NCBI GenBank assembly: GCA_028282095.1 | Contig: JANQIP010000039.1 | Location: 1-40,726, forward strand | Source: Xanthobacteraceae bacterium | GTDB taxonomy: Bacteria; Pseudomonadota; Alphaproteobacteria; Rhizobiales; Xanthobacteraceae | Direction: 5' to 3' | DNA length: 40,726 bases | Shown: positions 1 through 10,267 of the stretch, piece by piece | Layout of the letters: each line of letters begins with the position of its first letter | Position numbering within the stretch: position 1 is the first letter of the stretch | Notes under the pieces: generated by a model | What the model was told of the DNA's origin: nothing | The model's input: only the letters and a program-made list of their open reading frames with translations | Database searches by the model: none | Made by a program: the position numbers and the translations under genes

Positions 1-16
1 TTCCCCAGACCAAATC

Positions 17-41
17 CCAGACTAAACGGGAGTTTTAGTCT
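17..41. other. Small perfect hairpin at the left edge
   Basis: Arms of 8 bp (19-26 and 34-41, AGACTAAA/TTTAGTCT) enclose a 7-nt loop. No T-run follows on the plus strand, so it is not a clear terminator. It may be an operator or a weak transcript end for a gene left of the window. The stretch 42-243 shows no convincing gene. Confidence 0.35.
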
Positions 42-243
42 GCGCCGTCGGATCCCGATCTTGAAATATATTGTTTGTCAGGTCGTCTTCTGGCGCGCCA
101 CGGTCGATGAAGATGGGCACTATTGCTTCGCCGTGGCGCTATGATGCACACGAACGTCGTCGTGACGATCGGATTTCGCCCCCGGCCACTTCCGCTCCTG
201 AACGATGGCGAATACTCTTGCCTTCACGTCCTGGTCCTGAGGC

Positions 244-2490
244 ATGGGGATCACACTCATCGACCAGCAAGGCAGAGCGGGTATGGCGCAATGGAAAACC
301 GAAGATAGCATCTTCCGGCTTGTTTCAGGCCGGCACGGCGATCCATTCTCGTTTCTCGGAATGCACCGGACAGGCAAAGGGACGCTGGTCGTTCGGACGT
401 TTCAGCCGGGGGCTGGTCGCGTGCACGTTACCCGTACCCCGGAGTGCGAGATTGTCTCGGAACTCAGTCTCGTCCACCCGGAGGGCCTGTTCGAAGGTGA
501 GGTCGAGTCGCCGGGCGGACCGTTTTCATACCGCCTGTTGATCCAGAATGGCGACACCGAGAGCTTCATCGACGACCCCTACCGCTTTCCTCCGATCCTG
601 GGCGAGATCGATGTGCATCTGATCGCCGAGGGCCGGCACCTGCGCCTTGATGAAAAGCTGGGTGCACATCCCATGATAATCGATGGCACCACCGGCGTCG
701 GTTTCGCAGTATGGGCGCCGAACGCGGAACGCGTCAGCATCGTCGGCGACTTCAACCAATGGGACGGACGGCGGCATCCCATGCGGTTCCGGGGCGACTG
801 CGGCGTCTGGGAGATTTTCATGCCCGGCATCGATGCCGGCGCGCTCTACAAATACGAAATTCTTGCCAAGAACGGCGCGTTAATGGCGCTCAAGACCGAT
901 CCGTTCGCTTTCTTTTGTGAGCAGGCGCCGGGAACAGCCGGGATCGTATACGACCTCGGACACTATCGGTGGAATGATGCTGCTTGGATGACCGACCGCG
1001 GGCGTGCAATCCGCACCGATGTGCCGGTTTCCATTTACGAGGTGCACCTCGGATCCTGGCGGCGCAGCGTCGAGGAGGGACGCCGATATCTGACCTATGC
1101 TGAGCTCGCGGAGACCCTGCTGCCATATGTCAAGGAAATGGGCTTTACTCATATCGAGGTGCTGCCCGTTTCCGAGCATCCGTTCGACGGCTCATGGGGC
1201 TACCAACCGTTGGGTCTGTTCGCGCCTACCAGCCGTTTCGGCCGGCCGGACGAGTTCCGCAGTTTCGTTGATCGTTGCCACCAGGCCGGCATCGGCGTGA
1301 TTAACGACTGGGTGCCGGGCCACTTCCCAAGAGACCAACAAGGCCTTGGCTTGTTCGACGGTACCAACCTTTACGAGCACGCGGATCCGCGGCAAGGCAG
1401 CCACATGGACTGGGGCACGCTGATCTACAACTATGGGCGCAACGAGGTCGCGGACTTCCTGCTCAACAATGCCCTGTTCTGGCTCGATGAGTATCACCTC
1501 GACGGACTGAGGGTCGACGCCGTCGCCTCAATGCTTTATCTCGACTACAGCCGCACCGATGGCCAATGGATTCCCAACAAATTTGGTGGAAACGAGAACC
1601 TGGACGCGATCGCGTTCCTGCGGCGAGTCAACGAACATCTCTACAAGCAGTTTCCCGACATCGCGACGATCGCCGAGGAGTCCACGTCCTGGCCGATGGT
1701 CTCGCGGCCTGTCTATCTTGGCGGCCTTGGCTTCGGCTACAAATGGAACATGGGCTGGATGAACGATACGCTTTCGTACATCAGCCGGGATCCGCTCTAC
1801 CGAAAACACCATCACGACCAACTGGCGCTGAGCCTGAGATACGCATTCGCCGAGAACTTTGTGCTGCCGATCAGTCACGACGAGGTGGTGCATGGCAAGG
1901 GCTCGCTACTTACAAAAATGCCCGGCGACCGCTGGCAAAAGTTTGCGAACCTACGAACGTATTTGGCCTTCATGTTCACACATCCCGGCAAGAAACTATT
2001 GTTCATGGGCTGCGAATTCGGTCAACAGGCCGAATGGAATCATGATGCAAGCCTTGACTGGCATCTGCTTGCCGATCCGCTCCATGCGGGAATACAGCGA
2101 CTCGTGCGCGATTTGAATGCGATGTACCGGCAGATGACGGCCTTGCACGAAGGCGATTGCGAGCCGTCCGGATTCGAATGGATCGACTGCACGGACTGGG
2201 AGAAGAGCATCATCTGTTTCCTCCGCAGGGGGCGTGCGGTCGACGACGTCGCGGTCGTTATCTGCAATTTCACCCCGGAAGTTCGCAAAGGATACCGGCT
2301 CGGAGTTCCGAAGGGAGGTCTTTATCTGGAGCGGTTGAATACAGACTCTGACATCTACGGCGGCAGCAACGTCGGCAACGCTGGCGCTATCATGGCGGAC
2401 ACCGCGCCCTTCCATGGCAGACCCTTCTCTTTAGCCGTCACCCTGCCGCCGCTGACCGCGCTCGTCTTCATCCCACAGCCACAGCGGTAA
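244..2490 (+). CDS. glgB: 1,4-alpha-glucan branching enzyme GlgB
   Basis: Cytoplasmic enzyme that cuts alpha-1,4 glucan chains and rejoins them as alpha-1,6 branches during glycogen synthesis. The N-terminal CBM48 region carries GRHGDPFSFLGMH, followed by a second beta-sandwich with VWAPNAERVSIVGDFNQWDG. The GH13 barrel shows EVHLGSWRR, the nucleophile Asp of DGLRVDAVAS (about residue 425), the acid Glu in IAEEST (about 478) and the conserved ISHDEVVHGKGSL. Length (748 aa, or 735 from the alternative ATG at 283) is normal for the family. The start at 244 has GAGG very close in front; that at 283 has a GA-rich stretch at better spacing, so the start is not certain. No other glg or tre gene is visible in the window. 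Function is secure by motif. Confidence 0.95.
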   Translation: MGITLIDQQGRAGMAQWKTEDSIFRLVSGRHGDPFSFLGMHRTGKGTLVVRTFQPGAGRVHVTRTPECEIVSELSLVHPEGLFEGEVESPGGPFSYRLLIQNGDTESFIDDPYRFPPILGEIDVHLIAEGRHLRLDEKLGAHPMIIDGTTGVGFAVWAPNAERVSIVGDFNQWDGRRHPMRFRGDCGVWEIFMPGIDAGALYKYEILAKNGALMALKTDPFAFFCEQAPGTAGIVYDLGHYRWNDAAWMTDRGRAIRTDVPVSIYEVHLGSWRRSVEEGRRYLTYAELAETLLPYVKEMGFTHIEVLPVSEHPFDGSWGYQPLGLFAPTSRFGRPDEFRSFVDRCHQAGIGVINDWVPGHFPRDQQGLGLFDGTNLYEHADPRQGSHMDWGTLIYNYGRNEVADFLLNNALFWLDEYHLDGLRVDAVASMLYLDYSRTDGQWIPNKFGGNENLDAIAFLRRVNEHLYKQFPDIATIAEESTSWPMVSRPVYLGGLGFGYKWNMGWMNDTLSYISRDPLYRKHHHDQLALSLRYAFAENFVLPISHDEVVHGKGSLLTKMPGDRWQKFANLRTYLAFMFTHPGKKLLFMGCEFGQQAEWNHDASLDWHLLADPLHAGIQRLVRDLNAMYRQMTALHEGDCEPSGFEWIDCTDWEKSIICFLRRGRAVDDVAVVICNFTPEVRKGYRLGVPKGGLYLERLNTDSDIYGGSNVGNAGAIMADTAPFHGRPFSLAVTLPPLTALVFIPQPQR

Positions 2491-2696
2491 GGCGCGCGGA
2501 GCAAACCTTTACCCGTTAGCATTCATGAGACAATTTTTGCAGATTGTGCAGAAGGGAGGACCTTTCGCTCATCGTAGCGGTACCTTAGGAAATGGATTGG
2601 CCGCAGCCGGACGACATCAGAATTTTGCTGCGCAAAGCCGCCGCGCAGAACACGGTACATTCTACCGCGTTGAGCAATGATAATATTAAGCCAACG

Positions 2697-2891
2697 TCAA
2701 AATGATTCCGACCGAAGCCGCGAGATTTGCTTGCGGCTCCTCACAACAGCCTCTTTGGCTTTCTCGATCTGATCCTTGTGACCTGCATGAGCTGCGCCAG
2801 ATCCCGAGATCAGCTGAGCAGATTGATCGACCAAATCGCGCGAGTCTGCGCAGAGCTGCTTCGTATCACGGACAGAATTTGGCTTGGACAT
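2697..2891 (-). CDS. Small conserved hypothetical protein (64 aa)
   Basis: A 64-residue, charged, mostly helical protein (MSKPNSVRDTKQL start, KQISRLRSESF end), with no signal peptide or membrane segment. The frame is open further upstream, but the start at 2891 is chosen because a strong Shine-Dalgarno (GGAAGGAG) lies about 8 nt before it. It is divergent from nothing close and faces the end of glgB across about 200 bp. I do not recognise a named family; its character resembles small rhizobial stress-induced proteins, which is only an impression. Confidence 0.6.
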   Translation of the reverse strand: MSKPNSVRDTKQLCADSRDLVDQSAQLISGSGAAHAGHKDQIEKAKEAVVRSRKQISRLRSESF

Positions 2892-3060
2892 TTGCGCGCT
2901 CCTTCCCACAGGCGGGAGCGCGATCGGTCTCTCAGTCACCGGCGCCTGGAACAAATCCTTGCCAGCGATTAGGCACCATACGCCATATGATTGGGAATAG
3001 CGAGCGGAAACGCCGCCGCGAATTACACGCCTACTCACGGGGTTTCCCTGGTCGTGCGCG

Positions 3061-3097
3061 TAGAAAAAGAAAGCCGCCCCCGAAAGAAGGGGCGGCT
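3061..3097 (-). terminator. Rho-independent terminator of the cold shock gene
   Basis: A 9-bp GC-rich stem (3072-3080 with 3089-3097, AGCCGCCCC/GGGGCGGCT) and 8-nt loop. On the minus strand it is followed by a T-rich run (TTTCTTTTTC). It lies about 43 bp after the stop of the cold shock gene. Confidence 0.85.
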
Positions 3098-3139
3098 GGA
3101 AGAATCGGCTGATCGGAAGGTGCATCGCTGTCTTGCAGC

Positions 3140-3349
3140 TCATGACGCCTGAATGTTTCCGACGGCGGTCTTGCCGGAACGGCTGTCCACATGAGTGTCG
3201 AAAGAGACCTTCTGACCCTCGTTTAGACTGCGTATCCCGGCGCGTTCCAGCGCCGTGGCGTGGACGAACACGTCCTTGCCGCCGTCGTCCGGCTGAATAA
3301 AGCCGAAACCCTTCTGGTCGTTGTAGAACTTCACGGTTCCCGTCATCAT
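3140..3349 (-). CDS. cspA: Cold shock protein, CspA family
   Basis: A 69-residue single cold-shock domain. RNP1 (KGFGFIQ) and RNP2 (DVFVHATAL) are intact, so it should bind single-stranded RNA/DNA and act as an RNA chaperone in the cytoplasm. Length is typical of alphaproteobacterial Csps. AAAGG lies upstream of two consecutive ATG codons (MMTGTVKFY); either could initiate. The roughly 250 bp upstream has no gene and could hold a long 5' UTR, as is common for cold-shock genes. A strong terminator follows. Which paralogue it is cannot be told from the window. Confidence 0.93.
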   Translation of the reverse strand: MMTGTVKFYNDQKGFGFIQPDDGGKDVFVHATALERAGIRSLNEGQKVSFDTHVDSRSGKTAVGNIQAS

Positions 3350-3596
3350 TTTGGTGTGCCTTTCGCTAATGCTGGAGCATTTGACGTCGAGACGCGCAGC
3401 CGCGCGCCTCGACGCTCAAGCTCATCGATGTTTGGAGAAAGTCTGAATCCGCGCCTAGCAAAGGCGAAACGACCCGATCGTCCGGCCAAATGTCGATCAT
3501 TGAAGCTAAAGACGAGGAGGTCAAATTGCAAGCCAAATCGGTGCTTGCGTTTCACTGCATGTGACGGGCCGGCGAATGGAACAAGCCGGTCGACCG

Positions 3597-3983
3597 TTAT
3601 TGCGGTCCAGAGTGAGGTTCACCGCCGCGCGCGTGATCCGCGGCGCTCGTCGGCAATTCACGAAACGACATCGGTCGGCGCCTGGTATCGTCCCACAGCG
3701 TCAAGCGCACGCAGCGCAGGCTTTCTCCGAGAGTGGTGCGGCCGATACGCGCGAGGTCGGGATGAAGCCGAAGCGCCCGAGGCAACCGGCAGAACGGAAC
3801 ACAGCTGCACAAGTGATGGACGTGATGCATACCGACATTGGCCGTGAACCAGCGTAGAACGGCGGGCAGATCGTAATACGAACTGCCGCGCAGCGCCGCC
3901 TCGTGCATCTCCCAGTCCTCGCTGTGAGCCCAGAATGTGTGTTCGAACTGATGCTGCACGTAAAACAGCCAGCTGTCTCGCAA
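3597..3983 (-). pseudogene. C-terminal remnant of a fatty-acid desaturase
   Basis: The translation matches the tail of membrane fatty-acid desaturases of the DesA/delta-12 type: YVQHQFEHTFWAH, then HEAALRGSSYYDLP, then the third histidine box in NVGMHHVHHLC and a tail with CVRLTLWDD. Only about 110 residues remain of a family normally above 300; the first two histidine boxes and all membrane spans are missing. The frame is open back to a TGA near 4030 with no good start codon, only a TTG. The final 20 residues after FRE look like read-through. I infer a decayed gene cut by a rearrangement whose breakpoint is near 3970-4040. Confidence 0.75.
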
Positions 3984-4041
3984 GGCCGGCGACTGATCGG
4001 CACCGCTGTGATATGATCGCGCGTTAACTCAGCGAGGAAAC

Positions 4042-4239
4042 ATGATCGCGCATCACGCCCTTGGCGATATGGAAGCCCCACTCCAGCGGATCGCCGATCT
4101 TGCGGCGGCAGGAGTCGAATTGCTCGGCACAGATAGTCCAAAGCTCATCAGCATCCTCGATTCGATCCTTGAAACTGTGGCGAGCTTGGAGATGCTGCGC
4201 GCGGCGGCTTGGTCCGCGTCCCAGCGATCGGGCGCCTAA
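4042..4239 (+). CDS. Small hypothetical protein (65 aa)
   Basis: A mainly helical protein (HALGDMEAPLQRIADLAAAG start, then a Leu/Ile-rich helix LISILDSILETV). A good ribosome site (GCGAGGA) sits 5-6 nt before the ATG, the main reason to accept it. It begins close to the breakpoint of the desaturase remnant on the other strand. I do not recognise a family; no catalytic motif or membrane span is seen. Confidence 0.5.
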   Translation: MIAHHALGDMEAPLQRIADLAAAGVELLGTDSPKLISILDSILETVASLEMLRAAAWSASQRSGA

Positions 4240-4426
4240 ATCCGTTGCAGGCGCAAGCTCCTCGCTGCGGCATCATCCACGCCGACGCCCGGCCGGACTG
4301 GCGTTTTCCGCTTGCACGATAGGTGTCAAAACTCCCAAAAAAGACCTCGAACCAAGCCAGCCCCGATCAGCGCTTGCTCGAATGGTTCAAGAGAAACTAT
4401 TGGCCATTGCCGCGAAATGGGACGCG

Positions 4427-4708
4427 TCACTGGGACGGGCGCAAGTTCATATTCGAGAGGCGCGTAAGTTCGGCAGGCGAGAGCTTCCAGATTTTGCTCT
4501 GATCGGCGAGATCAACAAACATCTGATGCAGCGAGCTCTTCGCGACCTGAACCATCTCCGTGTCGTCGAAGTCGCGAGCGGACAGAAAGATCGGGACGTG
4601 GAAACCGATCGGGCCGCGTTCGATATGAAACACGGCGCAAACCTGGTTGCCGAGTTCGCCTTGCTCGACTGCTTCGATACGCGCTAGCGTGACCTTGAAC
4701 TCGTTCAT
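4427..4708 (-). CDS. Conserved hypothetical protein (93 aa)
   Basis: Starts MNEFKVTLARIEAVEQGELG and contains an alternating hydrophobic pattern (VCAVFHIERGPIGFHVPIFL) suggesting a small beta-sheet fold, then a helical C-terminus. GGAGCAAGG is placed correctly before the ATG. No membrane segment or signal peptide. Family not recognised; the compositional quality and ribosome site make a real gene likely. Confidence 0.65.
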   Translation of the reverse strand: MNEFKVTLARIEAVEQGELGNQVCAVFHIERGPIGFHVPIFLSARDFDDTEMVQVAKSSLHQMFVDLADQSKIWKLSPAELTRLSNMNLRPSQ

Positions 4709-5149
4709 ATGCCTTGCTCCGGTGCGGATGCGTCATGCGAGGCGCGCGGCATCGCTCGCGATTGCAGGCATCGCCTTGCCCGGAAGGTCGCCAAGTTCAT
4801 CCCGCAACGTCCCGATCGCGTGATTGTTCCGCAAACGCCTCGTCCGCGTCGCGAGGCGTGACGAGTGCGCCGCCCGCATGCGGTCGCGAGCAACGCCGGC
4901 GCCGGGACCTTCTGCGACAAAACGGCGGCGTCTTGAAACGAACACATCTTTGCGACACATATGAATCGTGCGGCCTCAAGATGGGCCTGCGAGCTGCGTG
5001 TACGGGTTCCGGTCACGGCGTCTGGCTCGCTCTTTCTTTCGTTCATTGACAGCCCAGATCACGCGGGATGTCGCCATGTGGTCCCGCGACACGGACTCCT
5101 GCGCTTCAAGGCGGCGGGGCCGGCCGCCGGCCTTAGGAAAGTTCCTTCA
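4709..5149. other. Region without a supported gene
   Basis: Both strands have open frames (for example minus 4733-4960), but they are Arg/Ala-rich, lack good ribosome sites and overlap each other. The promoter and leader of the helicase gene should lie in the right part. Confidence 0.4.
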
Positions 5150-6478
<1,329 letters not shown>

Positions 6479-6565
6479 GCATTGCGCTGCTACGCCCGAC
6501 CGGCGGTTGGCAGATACACACAGAAGAAAGCGCTGCGCCGTTACCGAGCAGAAAAGGAAACAACA

Positions 6566-6841
6566 GTGGCGAAGGAAGAGCTCATTCAATTCGACGGTCT
6601 TGTGACCGAAATCCTGCCTGACGCGCGCTTCCGCGTTCAGCTCGACGCGGGACACGAGATCGTGGCCTACACGGCCGGAAAGATGAAGAAATTCCGCATC
6701 AAGACGCTCGCGGGCGACCGCGTCACCGTCGAGATGTCGCCCTACGATCTCGAAAAAGGCCGCCTGATCTACCGCCACAAGGAAGAGCGGGCGAGCACGG
6801 CTCGTCGGTCACCGGCTCGCGCTCAGTTCCGCCGCCGCTGA
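6566..6841 (+). CDS. infA: Translation initiation factor IF-1
   Basis: A 91-residue S1/OB-fold protein that occupies the ribosomal A site during initiation. The IF-1 core is clear: [19 protein letters not shown], then [20 protein letters not shown] and [20 protein letters not shown] start is chosen because AGGAAACAAC precedes it and it gives the usual N-terminus (VAKEEL); the frame is open upstream without support. A basic extension of about 18 residues ([10 protein letters not shown]) follows the core. Its position after a DEAD-box helicase suggests co-transcription. Hyphomicrobiales genomes often carry more than one infA, so this may be the accessory copy. Confidence 0.93.
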   Translation: MAKEELIQFDGLVTEILPDARFRVQLDAGHEIVAYTAGKMKKFRIKTLAGDRVTVEMSPYDLEKGRLIYRHKEERASTARRSPARAQFRRR

Positions 6842-6967
6842 ATCGGACGGAAGAACAGAGTGATCGGGGCAGCGCGAGGGTTCTGCGAAAGAAGTTCGGA
6901 GTGAATTCGATGGTAGGAAGGAATTGAAGCAGCCTGACCAAAGGGGGCGTCGGCGAAAGGACCAGCC

Positions 6968-7198
6968 ATGCGCATATATGTTTTCAAGTCGGAGACCCGG
7001 AAGGATTTGCGCGCGTTTGTCGGAGATCCGAGCGGTGGTAAGCTGCCTCAGCAGCATGGTCCGTGGACCGCAACCGGAGTCGTTGCTGCGGATCGTGCTC
7101 CACCCCATGGCTTTTCACGTAACGTAATCGAGAAGGCAATCGATGCGGAGGGGTTCCAGCTCTGGCGCTTGCGCGAGAAAGGCAAGGCACCGGCGTAG
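6968..7198 (+). CDS. Conserved hypothetical protein (76 aa)
   Basis: Begins MRIYVFKSETRKDLRAF and ends AIDAEGFQLWRLREKGK. The pattern resembles a small rhizobial family of unknown function. AAAGGA lies 6 nt before the ATG. Soluble, no signal peptide. It follows infA by 126 bp on the same strand. Confidence 0.65.
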   Translation: MRIYVFKSETRKDLRAFVGDPSGGKLPQQHGPWTATGVVAADRAPPHGFSRNVIEKAIDAEGFQLWRLREKGKAPA

Positions 7199-7311
7199 CC
7201 AAGCCGGACGAATTGATTTTCCTCAGTTGCGATACCGCATCTGATCCGTGACTCAATGCGATCCTTTCGCTGCCTTGTCGAGTGACCGACTTCGCATCAT
7301 TTCGACTTAGC

Positions 7312-7412
7312 GCGCGATTCATTAAGGTTGAATCAATCGCGCTCCATTTCTCTTTTGTTTATCGCATGATTTTGTCCGAAAAGTCTGCCAACTTTTCGGG
7401 ATCATGCTCTAG
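7312..7412. repeat. Palindromic intergenic repeat (copy on the left side)
   Basis: Contains the dyad CCGAAAAGTCTGCC / AACTTTTCGGGATCATGC and, to its left, GCGCGATT / AATCGCGC-type arms. The reverse complement of this stretch matches the repeat unit at 40441-40550 beyond the right end of the island. It is a host-genome repeat family, not part of the island. Confidence 0.75.
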
Positions 7413-7585
7413 CGCTCCTGCAAAACGCACCGTTCTGTTTGCGCGAGCGCGATGAACGCAAGTCGCGCCTGCTTCTTTGCTAGCTGGCGGGCTCGCCAGC
7501 GAAGCCGTCCAAATGGCGCTCATGACCCACACCGGACGATACTTAGCGGAATGGGGCACGCGGTGGCGTCGGTTTCAAGAGCGCA

Positions 7586-7768
7586 CTAGAAGAGCGCTGG
7601 TGCGACCGACGCATAAGCATAAAGGCGGTTAGGGAGGATAACCCTCCCGTCGGGGAGGACTTTCTTGTCCGGGGTCATGTCGGCATAGGCAAGCGACTTC
7701 GGGCCGGGCTCGAAGAAGCCCTCCTGATACCATTGCGGAACATAGTGGTTGTCTCTCGTGGCCGACAT
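7586..7768 (-). pseudogene. Truncated DUF4238 protein (N-terminal part)
   Basis: From MSATRDNHYVPQWYQEGF the translation follows the start of DUF4238 proteins (the HYVPQxYL-type signature and a region about Y..AD..). It stops after about 60 residues, while the family usually exceeds 250, and the last 10 residues do not look native. The rest of the gene is not found to the left, where the intergenic repeat begins. DUF4238 has no settled biochemical role. I infer a gene cut by a rearrangement. Confidence 0.6.
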
Positions 7769-7999
7769 CGCAGCGATTCGTTCGGCTACGCGACATCCCA
7801 ACGCACTTACCTGACTTCTCTCACTATTGTCGAACGACTGTATCTTCTCAACCAAGCGGCTAATCCGCGCTCGGGCGTTGAACGGCTAAGCCTGTCGTGC
7901 TCTCGAGTCCCCCGCTATTTCTGGTTATGCGACCCATTGTATGAGCGCCCGACTCCCGCTCTTAAGGAGATAAGCGGACGCCTGAGCGTATTGGGCGCT

Positions 8000-8127
8000 G
8001 ACCGCTTGGGGTCGCGTCTGCCGGACCGGCTCGGGCCGGTCAAGGCTCGCGCTCCGCGCGCCCGCCGCTGGCGGCTTGCGGCCTTGACCGTTGCCGTGCC
8101 GGCCCGGCGAGTTGCCGCCAAGCGGTC
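8000..8127. other. Nested 128-bp palindrome before the recombinase genes
   Basis: Outer arms GACCGCTTGG (8000-8009) and CCAAGCGGTC (8118-8127) and inner arms CGGTCAAGGC (8037-8046) and GCCTTGACCG (8081-8090) are perfect inverse complements. The two spacers between arms are both 27 bp, so the figure is symmetric. The rest of 7769-8231 shows no convincing gene. It could be a recombinase binding region, a cruciform or a structured leader. Confidence 0.6.
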
Positions 8128-8231
8128 ATTGGGGGGGTCTGAGCAAGCCCGCTCCCATTGCGAGGGATTGGCGCAGCCTAGCGCAGACTTGGTGGATTCC
8201 TTTTGCGAGCATCGCGTGCGAGAATCCACCT

Positions 8232-8474
8232 ATGGCCCACCGTCGCAAATCAAAGCCAGACAAAATGTCAGCTCCGAGCGATATTCTGGACGACCTTTAC
8301 GACTACGCGCGCCCGAATGCCCGACGCCCCGGCCGGCCGCGCCCCGACGATCCGACCACCTGGACCGTGTCGGACGATTGGCCTGACGAAGTGCCCGTGA
8401 CTGAGGCCGAGATCGAAGTGTTCGAGGCCTGGTTCGGCGACCTGTTCAACGAATTGTTCTCGACCCGCCACTGA
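8232..8474 (+). CDS. Small hypothetical protein upstream of the serine recombinase
   Basis: An 80-residue acidic protein with a basic start (MAHRRKSKPDK), a Pro-rich middle (RRPGRPRPDDP) and an acidic helical tail (TEAEIEVFEAWFGDLFNE). It ends 19 nt before the recombinase start, so the two are probably one operon. The ribosome site is weak. The frame is open further upstream, but the start at 8232 is the natural one for composition. It may be a recombination directionality factor or regulator; that is inferred only from position. Confidence 0.6.
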   Translation: MAHRRKSKPDKMSAPSDILDDLYDYARPNARRPGRPRPDDPTTWTVSDDWPDEVPVTEAEIEVFEAWFGDLFNELFSTRH

Positions 8475-8493
8475 CTTTCAGGAGACGATCGCC

Positions 8494-10128
8494 ATGACCA
8501 CGCCGGTTCGCGTCGCCCTCTATCTGCGAGTCTCGACCGGCCGACAGGCCGACAGCGACCTCTCTATCCCGGACCAGCGCCGCCAGGCGAAGCGCTATTG
8601 CGAGGAGCGCGGCTGGGAGATTGTGGCCGACTATGTCGAGCCCGGCATGTCGGCGACCGACGACCGGCGGCCCGAGTTCCAGCGCATGATCGACGCCGCT
8701 ACGGCCAAACCGCCGGCCTTCGATGCGATTGTCGTCCACAGCTTCAGCCGCTTCTTCCGCGACCAGTTCCAGCTTGAGTTCTACGTCCGGCGGCTCGCCA
8801 AGACCGGCGTCAAGCTTGTCTCCGTCACCCAAGAGCTTGGCGACGACCCGATGAGCAACATGATCCGGCAGATCATGGCACTGTTCGACGAGTACCAGTC
8901 CAAGGAGAACGCCAAGCACACCCTACGGGCGATGAAGGAGAACGCTCGTCAGGGATTCTGGAACGGGTCGCTTCCGCCGATCGGATATCGCATCGTCGAG
9001 GCCGGCGAGCAGCACGGGAACCGCACCAAAAAGACCCTTGAGATCGACCCCGTACAAGCCGAGACCGTGCGGCTGATCTTCCGCCTGGCACGCGAGGGCA
9101 ACGGCGCCTCGGGGCCGATGGGCGTAAAGTCGGTCACCAGCCACCTTAACGCGGCGGGCATCCGTACGCGGGACGGAGGACGTTGGGGCATTGGTGCCGT
9201 CCACAAGGTGCTGACCCGCACCGCCTATGTCGGACGGCACCGGTTCAACACGAGGTTCTGGAAGACACGCGAGCGTAAGCCCGACAGCGAGATCGTGGAA
9301 ATGTCGGTGCCGCCGATCATCGAGCCGACCGAGTTCGAGGCGGTGCAGGCCCTGCTCAAGACCCGCAGCCCGGCACTGACGGCGCCGCGCATTGTCAGCG
9401 GTCCGACCCTGCTCACCGGCATCTGCTTTTGCGCTGCCTGCGGCAGAGCCATGACACTGCGCACCGGCAAGAGCGGACAGTATCGGTACTACACTTGCTC
9501 GACCAAAGCGCGGCAGGGCGAGACCGGCTGCAAGGGACGGACGGTGCCGATGGACAAGCTCGATGCCCTGGTCGCCGACCACATCGAGCAACGCCTGTTA
9601 CAACCTAAGCGTCTTGAACGAATCCTGTCGACCCTGCTTGACCGCCGCGAGGAGCGGGCCGAACGCCGAGCAACTCACATTAGCCAGTTGCGCAAGCGCG
9701 CGGCCGAGGCTGAGGCGAAGCTCAAGCGTCTCTACGACGCCATCGAAAGTGGCGTTGCCGACCTCGCCGACCCGATGCTGAAGGATCGCATCGCCGAACT
9801 GAAGTCCGTCCGAGATCAGGCCCGCTCAGACGCGGAGCGCGCCCAGGAGGCGATCGACCGCACGGGACCGACCATCACACCTCAAGCCCTGAAGACCTTC
9901 GCCCGGCAGGCCCGAAGGCGTATGCGGACCGAGGACCGCGGCTACCGCCGCGATCACCTGCGCGCACTCGCTCAGCGCGTCGAAGTCGACGCGAAAGACG
10001 TTCGCATCATGGGCTCCAAAAGCGAACTCCTCCGCACGCTCGTCGCCGCTTCAAGCGCGAAAACGGCGGGTTTTGGCGTGCCCAGTTTTGTACCGAAGTG
10101 GCGCGCCCGAAAGGATTCGAACCTCTGA
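8494..10128 (+). CDS. Large serine recombinase
   Basis: A 544-residue site-specific recombinase. The resolvase domain has the catalytic serine in ALYLRVSTGRQ (Ser14) and the conserved SRFFRDQFQLEFYV; the recombinase domain (about 160-270) includes NGSLPPIGYRI; a zinc ribbon at about 308-350 has CFCAACGRAM and later Cys residues; a coiled coil lies at about 380-450. All parts for integration or excision are present. AGGAGACGATC precedes the ATG. Oddly, the last residues (KWRARKDSNL) are encoded by the antisense of the tRNA-Arg 3' end, so the gene reads into the island attachment repeat. It may have been the integrase of an earlier small element at the same tRNA. Confidence 0.9.
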   Translation: MTTPVRVALYLRVSTGRQADSDLSIPDQRRQAKRYCEERGWEIVADYVEPGMSATDDRRPEFQRMIDAATAKPPAFDAIVVHSFSRFFRDQFQLEFYVRRLAKTGVKLVSVTQELGDDPMSNMIRQIMALFDEYQSKENAKHTLRAMKENARQGFWNGSLPPIGYRIVEAGEQHGNRTKKTLEIDPVQAETVRLIFRLAREGNGASGPMGVKSVTSHLNAAGIRTRDGGRWGIGAVHKVLTRTAYVGRHRFNTRFWKTRERKPDSEIVEMSVPPIIEPTEFEAVQALLKTRSPALTAPRIVSGPTLLTGICFCAACGRAMTLRTGKSGQYRYYTCSTKARQGETGCKGRTVPMDKLDALVADHIEQRLLQPKRLERILSTLLDRREERAERRATHISQLRKRAAEAEAKLKRLYDAIESGVADLADPMLKDRIAELKSVRDQARSDAERAQEAIDRTGPTITPQALKTFARQARRRMRTEDRGYRRDHLRALAQRVEVDAKDVRIMGSKSELLRTLVAASSAKTAGFGVPSFVPKWRARKDSNL

Positions 10129-10147
10129 CCCCCAGATTCGTAGTCTG
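10099..10147 (-). repeat. Left attachment repeat (tRNA-Arg 3' fragment)
   Basis: Identical over 49 bp to 40118-40166, covering CCA, acceptor 3' strand, T-arm and part of the anticodon arm. The sequence leaves the tRNA after TAGTCTG, where the intact gene continues GTGCTC and this copy continues AGGTAT. An AT-rich stretch (10148-10210) follows, as expected of an att arm. The motif AGGGTGTGTAAG (10213) resembles AGGGTTGTGTAAG near the integrase (40042) and could be an arm site. Confidence 0.9.
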
Positions 10148-10267
10148 AGGTATCTGTTGATAACATACTGTAATATAAGATATATATTATCGATTTCGTG
10201 TGTATATGTAATAGGGTGTGTAAGTATTTCCGGACCCGGTGCCGCCGCTGTTCGATTCGGACAGCCG

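Noticed and set aside
2592..2705. 37-codon frame after glgB (starts MDWPQPDD)
   Set aside because: AGGA is too close to the ATG for a good ribosome site, and there is no other support; possibly the remnant of a gene end.
4733..4960. 75-codon minus frame
   Set aside because: Arg-rich, poor ribosome site, competing frames on both strands; considered but not supported.
7359..7559. 66-codon minus frame (contains FAGALEHDPEKLADF)
   Set aside because: It is translation of the intergenic palindromic repeat; such frames recur wherever the repeat occurs and are not genes.
7733..8386. 217-codon plus frame
   Set aside because: Ser/Arg-rich translation crossing the 128-bp palindrome and overlapping the better-supported gene at 8232; no ribosome site.
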